Source: Amycolatopsis orientalis DSM 40040 = KCTC 9412
GTDB taxonomy: Bacteria; Actinomycetota; Actinomycetes; Mycobacteriales; Pseudonocardiaceae
DNA: 64,000 nt
NCBI RefSeq assembly: GCF_000478275.1
Contig: NZ_ASJB01000082.1
Coordinates: 1-64,000, forward strand
Direction: 5' to 3'
Shown here one piece after another: positions 59,603-64,000 of the stretch. The translations under genes and the position numbers were made by a program. Positions within the stretch are counted from its first letter, which is position 1. Every line of letters begins with the position of its first letter. The notes beneath the pieces are model-generated. The model did no database searches, was not told the origin of the DNA, and saw only the letters and a list, made by a program, of their open reading frames with translations.

Positions 59603-59896
59603 ATGTCCGACGGACTTATCTCGGCCAGGTTCAGCGACCTCCACTCGATCGCCGGTGGCCTGCAGAGCGCCATGAGCCAGCACGAACAGTCGCTGGACGA
59701 CCAGCGGCACGAGGCGCTGCGCTCGCAGGACTTCTGGGGCGGCCAGAACAACGAAGAGATGTACGCCGCCGTGATGCAGGACCGCAAGATCGCCGACGAG
59801 GACATCCAGCGTGGCCAGAATCAGGGCAGGGCCACGAGCACGACGGCGGACGGGTACCAGGACTGCGTCACGCAGTGCAGCGCCTTGTTCAGCTGA
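59603..59896 (+). CDS. WXG100-family protein (partner)
   Basis: A 97-residue WXG100 protein: LISARFSDLHSIAGGLQSAM, SQHEQSLDDQRHEALR, then a turn in SQDFWGGQNNEEMYAAVMQD. Two Cys near the C-terminus (YQDCVTQCSALFS) are unusual for this family and could cross-link the dimer or bind a metal. It follows its partner by 26 bp and is closed by a 16-bp hairpin at 59911. The pair is expected to be secreted as a heterodimer. Confidence 0.92.
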   Translation: MSDGLISARFSDLHSIAGGLQSAMSQHEQSLDDQRHEALRSQDFWGGQNNEEMYAAVMQDRKIADEDIQRGQNQGRATSTTADGYQDCVTQCSALFS

Positions 59897-59910
59897 CGGA
59901 TCGCGGGTAC

Positions 59911-59947
59911 GACGAATCCCCGGAGCCTCGCGCTCCGGGGATTCGTC
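59911..59947. terminator. Perfect 16-bp hairpin between convergent genes
   Basis: Arms 59911-59926 and 59932-59947 (gacgaatccccggagc and complement) around CTCGC. It lies 14 bp after the WXG100 stop and 40 bp before the convergent mycP stop, so it can end both transcripts. Confidence 0.85.
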
Positions 59948-59986
59948 GCGTCCGGGACCGTGGATCCGCCCGCGGTGCGCCGGTGC

Positions 59987-61270
59987 TCAATGCTCCGAGA
60001 TCAGGAAGACCTGTTCCGGCGGTTCGACCACGGTGGGCCGATCCGGCACGGTGGCGGCGCGGATGGGTCGCCAGCGACGACGTCGTCCACGAGGCGCGAT
60101 CACCGCGATCAGCGCGGCCAGCACGACTCCGGTCGCCGCGGCGACCGTGAGCCACGTCGCGATCGCCGCCGTCCGCTCGTCACGGGCCTCCCGGTCGAGC
60201 CGCGCCTGATCCGGCGGCGACGGGACGAAGGCGGGCAGGGCCGCGGGTTTCTGCGGATCGAGCCCGTCGGTCACCGCCCGGTACGGGTCGACCAGTCCGG
60301 CCCCGTAAGCGGGACTGCCCTGGCCACCGCGCGCCGGGGCCGCCGTCGCCACCAGCCGCTGCGCGACTTCGGCGGCGCTGAGGCCGGGCCAGGCCGACCG
60401 CACCAGTGCCGCGGTACCGGTGACGAACGGGGCGGCGAAACTCGTGCCGTCGACATAGGCGTGGCCCGCCACCCTCGTCGCGGTCAGTACCTTGGCGCCG
60501 GGCGCGACGAGATCGACATACCGGCCCACCTGGGAACCCTGGATCCGTGCGCCGTCGATGTCCACCGCGCCCACCGCGAGCACTCCGGGGTAGGAAGCCG
60601 GATACGACGGCAGCTCGGTGGTCGTGTCCCGTTGTGCGTTGCCCGCCGCGGCCACCACCAGGACATCCCTCGCGACCGCGTAGGCGACGGCGTCGCGGAT
60701 GACGGCGAAGTCTTCGTGTCCCGCCAGCGAAAGGTTCAGGACCCTGGCGCCCTGGTCCGCGGCGTACCGGATCCCGTTGGCCACGACCTGGGGATCGATC
60801 CGCAGTGCCTCGCCCTGGTCGCCGACGTCGCGATCGCTGATCCGCACCGGCAGGATCCGCGCATCCGGCGCGACTCCGTGGAATCCGATGCCCGCCACCG
60901 GGTCCGCGGCCACGATGGCGGCCACACCGGTGCCGTGGGACACGCAGTCGAAGGCGCCGGGATAGCTGCCGGCGAGATAGAAGTCCCGGCCTGGAAGGAC
61001 TTTCCCCGGTCGCTGGAGTTGCGGATGATCCGCGTCGACCCCGGAGTCGACCACGGCGACGAGCACCCCGCCGCCCCGGCTGTGCGGCCACGCACGGCGC
61101 GGGTCGAGGGCCTGTTGCGCCCAGGGTTGTGCGGGTACGGCGGAGCGCGCCGGTTCCGGCGTATGACAGGCACCCGCCGGAGGTGCGGCCTGAGCTGGGG
61201 GTGCGATTCCGAAGAACTGAGCCGTCACGGCGAGCACCGCGGTCAGCACGGCCACCTGGTTTCGTTTCAC
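59987..61270 (-). CDS. mycP: Type VII secretion mycosin (subtilisin-like protease MycP)
   Basis: A 427-residue membrane-anchored S8 protease that associates with the ESX complex. Signal peptide, then the triad Asp75 (AVVDSGVDADHP), His112 (VSHGTGVAAI) and Ser277 (DGTSFAAPFVTG), oxyanion Asn in VVAAAGNAQR, and a C-terminal membrane helix (TWLTVAAATGVVLAALIAVI) with a basic cytosolic tail. Four Cys are placed as in mycosins. The domain order is complete, so it is probably active. The DUF6177 gene and a small gene lie immediately upstream, overlapping in ATGA fashion. Confidence 0.95.
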   Translation of the reverse strand: MKRNQVAVLTAVLAVTAQFFGIAPPAQAAPPAGACHTPEPARSAVPAQPWAQQALDPRRAWPHSRGGGVLVAVVDSGVDADHPQLQRPGKVLPGRDFYLAGSYPGAFDCVSHGTGVAAIVAADPVAGIGFHGVAPDARILPVRISDRDVGDQGEALRIDPQVVANGIRYAADQGARVLNLSLAGHEDFAVIRDAVAYAVARDVLVVAAAGNAQRDTTTELPSYPASYPGVLAVGAVDIDGARIQGSQVGRYVDLVAPGAKVLTATRVAGHAYVDGTSFAAPFVTGTAALVRSAWPGLSAAEVAQRLVATAAPARGGQGSPAYGAGLVDPYRAVTDGLDPQKPAALPAFVPSPPDQARLDREARDERTAAIATWLTVAAATGVVLAALIAVIAPRGRRRRWRPIRAATVPDRPTVVEPPEQVFLISEH

Positions 61271-61274
61271 TGGT

Positions 61275-62237
61275 TCAGCTCCCGGCGGGCTTGCCGTAGT
61301 GATGAAGGATGTCGGTGAGTTGTTCGAACGGTGCCGAGGTGCCGCCGTCGAACCGGCACCAGAGGGCTTTGCGGGAGCCGGCGCCCAGGAGTTTCACGCG
61401 CGCGGCCGGGGTCCGGTGCGCGTGCGCCACGCCGAAGGCGGAGACCAGCTCGTGTCCGAAAAGGACTCCGTAGGGCAGCGCGGGCGGCGCGGGGGTCGAG
61501 GTACGCACGCCGTGGACGCGCCCGGGATGCGCGGCGACGACCAGGCGTGTCACCGTGCCCGCGCACTCGGCGGCCAGGTCTTCGATCCGGCGGGTGTCCA
61601 CCGAACCCGCCGCCGGACCGCTGAGCCTGAGTTCCTCGACGACGTCTTCGTCCACTTGGGACACTTGTAACCGCCCCGTCACGCCTTCTCCGACGACGAT
61701 CACTGAGGCCGCCCGAGTCGCCCGCGGAAGGCAATGGGCGGAGACGTCCGAAGCCGACCAGGGTTCGGTGACCGGTTCCGCGACACCCCAGCCGAGCGGC
61801 CCGGAACCGGTGAGCGTCCGCATCGCGATCTCAGTACTCCTGCCGAGCCGGAGTGGTTCCCCGGCCAGGTACGACGTCGTGATCCGGACTTCGAGGTCCC
61901 CGCTGCCCGGTGAGTACTTTCGCGGGGTGGGGATCGTCGCGCCTTGGCTTGGAACGAAGCGGGCGTCTTTCCAGATCAGGGGAAGGCCCAGGAAGCCGTC
62001 GCGATAGTCACCGAAGTCGTCGCGCACGACCCAGCCGGCCCGCGCGTCGGCGAGCAAGGATTCCAGCGGGTAGGTCAGGCCGCCGCGCGAGTGGGTGACG
62101 AGTTGCAGCACGCGTCCGCTGTCGACGGCGGTCCTGGCCGCGTCGACCAGCCAGGTGGAGGCGGGAACCACGTCGCGGAACTGTTCGACGACGAGTGCTT
62201 CGGAGGTCGCGCGGTCGGCGGCGGGATGCGCGCTCAT
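61275..62237 (-). CDS. DUF6177 family protein of the ESX locus
   Basis: A 320-residue cytosolic protein of a family often annotated as DUF6177 in actinomycete ESX loci: EALVVEQFRDVVPASTWLVD, then LTYPLESLLADARAGWVVRD, then PRKYSPGSGDLEVRITTSYL and a C-terminal RRIEDLAAECAGTVTRLVVA. The ATG at 62237 overlaps the previous stop (ATGA), so it is translationally coupled; the next ATG upstream is at 62249. It precedes mycP by four bases. EspG-type chaperones are missing from this locus, so it could fill that place, but there is no sequence proof. Confidence 0.72.
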   Translation of the reverse strand: MSAHPAADRATSEALVVEQFRDVVPASTWLVDAARTAVDSGRVLQLVTHSRGGLTYPLESLLADARAGWVVRDDFGDYRDGFLGLPLIWKDARFVPSQGATIPTPRKYSPGSGDLEVRITTSYLAGEPLRLGRSTEIAMRTLTGSGPLGWGVAEPVTEPWSASDVSAHCLPRATRAASVIVVGEGVTGRLQVSQVDEDVVEELRLSGPAAGSVDTRRIEDLAAECAGTVTRLVVAAHPGRVHGVRTSTPAPPALPYGVLFGHELVSAFGVAHAHRTPAARVKLLGAGSRKALWCRFDGGTSAPFEQLTDILHHYGKPAGS

Positions 62238-62578
62238 CGGCTCGCCCATGTCGTTCCGCCGGTCGCGGCGACCAAGGCGGCGGTGAACTCCCGAGCCACG
62301 CTTTCCGCTTCGGTGGCGCCGTCCGGGGCGCGCCCTTCGACCCACCACACCGGTGGCGGCACCTCGACGCCGAGCAGCCGCCGTACTTCGCCGGGCACTC
62401 GCACCAGCCGCCCGCTCTCGATGGCCAGCAGCACCCGGCCCTCGGGATGCCGTAGCAGGAAGAGCAAGCGGTCTTCGTCCACCTCCACATCGGACAGCGG
62501 GCTCGCGGTCCGGATCGCCGAGACCAGGGTGCCGGCATCGGGTTCCCGGTGGCACAGGCCGACCACGTCGAAGGTCAT
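62234..62578 (-). CDS. Small ESX-locus protein
   Basis: A 114-residue cytosolic protein with mixed strands and helices: VVGLCHREPDAGTLVSAIRT, then DRLLFLLRHPEGRVLLAIES and VPPPVWWVEGRAPDGATEAE. GGAG lies eight bases before the ATG. The stop overlaps the start of the DUF6177 gene by four bases. I do not recognise the family; its coupling suggests that it works with the DUF6177 protein and mycP. Confidence 0.68.
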   Translation of the reverse strand: MTFDVVGLCHREPDAGTLVSAIRTASPLSDVEVDEDRLLFLLRHPEGRVLLAIESGRLVRVPGEVRRLLGVEVPPPVWWVEGRAPDGATEAESVAREFTAALVAATGGTTWASR

Positions 62579-62715
62579 CGGGGCGGCTCCTTTCTCCATG
62601 TCACATGGTCGTGCGCCGAGCGGCGCGACGAGTCCCCGTGACAGCAACAGGTCACGGCGCCCCGAGCAGCCCCTGGCGACGACAGGCTGGCGGGGACGCG
62701 AACAGGGGAGGTGCC

Positions 62716-63081
62716 ATGGATTCGCCGTTCCAACTGGACATGCGGGCGGAGTACGGGCGGATGGCCGAGGACATCCGGTCCACCCAAGCGCGGATGGCCC
62801 GGATCCGCGCCACCGCCGAATCCGACGACGGGCTGATCGGCGTGACCGTCGGCGGGGCGGGTGAGCTCATCGAACTGTGGCTGGACCCGCGGATCTACCG
62901 GGCGCCCGATTCGGCCGCGCTGGCGCGGGACATCACCGAAACCTTCCGCCGCGCCGTCGAACGGTCCCAGGAGGAGGTCATGGAGATAGTCGCGGGTTTC
63001 CTGCCAGCCGACGCGACCCCCGGGACGACCGATCTGCGGTTCGATCCGCTGTTGCACGAACTCGACCGGAGGGGCCGATGA
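62716..63081 (+). CDS. YbaB/EbfC-like protein of the ESX locus
   Basis: A 121-residue protein with the YbaB/EbfC fold: MRAEYGRMAEDIRSTQARMA, then SDDGLIGVTVGGAGELIELW and RDITETFRRAVERSQEEVME. In mycobacteria the same fold appears as EspL near ESX genes. The ATG at 62716 follows GGGGAGG. Its stop overlaps the next gene's ATG (ATGA), so it starts a coupled run of three genes. Its expected role is in stabilising or regulating ESX substrates or binding DNA. Confidence 0.85.
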   Translation: MDSPFQLDMRAEYGRMAEDIRSTQARMARIRATAESDDGLIGVTVGGAGELIELWLDPRIYRAPDSAALARDITETFRRAVERSQEEVMEIVAGFLPADATPGTTDLRFDPLLHELDRRGR

Positions 63082-63401
63082 CCGGCGATCAGGGCGGGAC
63101 CGGGAAAATCGACATGTCCCCCGAAGAAACGACGGGACAGCTGAACAGGCTGCGCGCCGCGGGTGACGCCCTCGAACCGGCCTGGCTGCTGCAGCGCGGC
63201 AAGATCGACGCCCCCGAGCGGATCGGCGGCGGCCCGCTGGGGCGCGCGTTCACCGCTCTCTACTCGGCACCGAAGACCGCGGTGACCGGTGCCATGGACC
63301 AGATCCCCGGGATCTACCGGCAACTGGCGGACAACGGCGGCCAGGCGGTGCAGGCGTACCAGTCGACCGACGGTGCCGCCGCCGGCCAGTACAACCGGTG
63401 A
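63078..63401 (+). CDS. Small ESX-locus protein (possible WXG-like partner)
   Basis: A 107-residue helical protein: MSPEETTGQLNRLRAAGDAL, then RGKIDAPERIGGGPLGRAFT, ALYSAPKTAVTGAMDQIPGI and YRQLADNGGQAVQAYQSTDG. There is no WxG, signal peptide or Cys. The start overlaps the YbaB-like stop (ATGA), and the next gene begins 13 bp after its stop. The arrangement YbaB, small helical protein, larger protein is common for toxin-type ESX substrates with their partner. Identity beyond that is unknown. Confidence 0.7.
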   Translation: MTGDQGGTGKIDMSPEETTGQLNRLRAAGDALEPAWLLQRGKIDAPERIGGGPLGRAFTALYSAPKTAVTGAMDQIPGIYRQLADNGGQAVQAYQSTDGAAAGQYNR

Positions 63402-63414
63402 AGCCGCCCCGGTC

Positions 63415-64000
63415 ATGAGCGACATCGTCGAGCCGGAGGGGAATCTCTGGAACTGGGTGGTCTCGAACGGAGGACAGCCCAGGGAAGCGATCTGGCCGTC
63501 GGACAGCGAAACCGCCGCGTGGGATCTGGCCACGGCATGGACCGACTCCGCGAAGGCGCTGGGCGACGCCGTCCAGCTTTCCGACAACGCCGCCGGGGAA
63601 CTGCGCAAGGCCTGGCGGGACGCCGCCGGTTTCGAGCTCTACTACGCCATCCACTCCTTGAACAACGGTTCGCCCGGCGAATCGGGGGTCAAGGAGATGG
63701 TGAACGCGATGACCAGCCTGTCCGGAGCCTGCCGCGGCTACGGGGATCTCATCGTGTCGGCGAAGCACGACATCCGGAAGCACATCTCCGACAACAACGA
63801 GCTTTTCGGCCGCTGCACCAGCTGGGCGGCGCAGACGGTGTTCGCCATCAAGGTCGCCCAGCAGATCGCGACACTGATGAACGACTACGCGACCAAGGTC
63901 GGCAAACCGGCGGGGGAGGAGACCAAAGCGCCGAAGAAGCCGAAATCGAAGGGCTTCTGGGGAAAAATCGGCGGGTTCTTCGTCGGTATCGGTGAAGGCG
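63415..64000 (+). CDS. Partial large ESX-type effector candidate, cut by window end
   Basis: An open frame from ATG 63415 running off the window, 195 codons visible. The beginning (MSDIVEPEGNLWNWVVSNGG, then REAIWPSDSETAAWDLATAW) is Trp-rich. LRKAWRDAAGFELYYAIHSL contains WRDAAG, the same turn as in the two large eccC-linked proteins. The helical stretch continues to about residue 165, then a basic Lys/Pro segment (KAPKKPKSKGFWGKIGGFFV) leads into a likely hydrophobic region. This is the layout of polymorphic ESX toxins with an N-terminal targeting domain. The C-terminal domain lies outside the window. Confidence 0.72.
   Translation, partial: MSDIVEPEGNLWNWVVSNGGQPREAIWPSDSETAAWDLATAWTDSAKALGDAVQLSDNAAGELRKAWRDAAGFELYYAIHSLNNGSPGESGVKEMVNAMTSLSGACRGYGDLIVSAKHDIRKHISDNNELFGRCTSWAAQTVFAIKVAQQIATLMNDYATKVGKPAGEETKAPKKPKSKGFWGKIGGFFVGIGEG

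Noticed and set aside
59960..61318. 452-codon plus-strand frame across mycP
   Set aside because: Antisense shadow; mycP has a full catalytic triad and signal peptide.

Overview
The window is high-GC DNA (very G/C-rich third codon positions, many GTG starts, purine-rich ribosome sites) from an actinomycete. The furA-katG pair, SigF-type sigma factor, GAF-ANTAR and STAS regulators, TspO and a full ESX/type VII secretion locus all point to Pseudonocardiaceae. Amycolatopsis is my best guess, partly from the style of the palindromic intergenic repeats. No rRNA or tRNA gene was recognised.

Layout. 0-8.2 kb looks accessory: two secreted S33 (tripeptidyl-aminopeptidase-like) hydrolases flank a trypsin-like protease, followed by a broken LuxR regulator, a short decaying type I-E CRISPR array without cas genes, and a DUF2637 membrane protein of the kind carried by actinomycete integrative elements. 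8.3-14.2 kb holds an aldo/keto reductase, two decayed GAF/ANTAR gene remnants, an AI-2E-type membrane protein, a DUF5994 protein, a ribosome-hibernation-like factor, a HesB-like protein and a STAS protein. 14.2-26.6 kb holds a large nested palindrome, two secreted beta-helix-type proteins, a DevS-like GAF histidine kinase with a damaged ATP site, a TrmB/LuxR-like regulator, a very large secreted subtilisin, two lamin-tail-domain secreted proteins around an XRE regulator, and a response regulator whose phospho-acceptor Asp is Glu. 27-39.5 kb is a stress and regulation block: leaderless furA with katG, GAF-ANTAR, VOC, STAS, SigF-like sigma factor, CsbD, HxlR, a haloalkane-dehalogenase-like protein lacking its catalytic His, a LysR pseudogene, hsp20 divergent from its RheA-like repressor with a perfect operator between them, a 41-residue Cys-rich peptide, and tspO.

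39.5-64 kb is a type VII secretion locus: eccE, eccD, eccB, eccC, a pair of WXG100 proteins, mycP, two large and two small eccC-linked candidate substrates, a DUF6177 protein, a YbaB-like protein, and the start of a possible large effector cut off by the window end. Embedded in it is a four-gene operon (FN3 surface protein, MoxR ATPase, DUF58, transglutaminase-like membrane protein) plus a kinase-like membrane protein. The transglutaminase and the kinase have both lost catalytic residues, so this part may work as a scaffold or sensor attached to the secretion machine.

Two dispersed palindrome families (one built on GTCGTGAGTGGTAA, one on GAAGGGCGCTTTCC and GTGAAGGCC) recur between genes, often between convergent genes where they probably act as bidirectional terminators.
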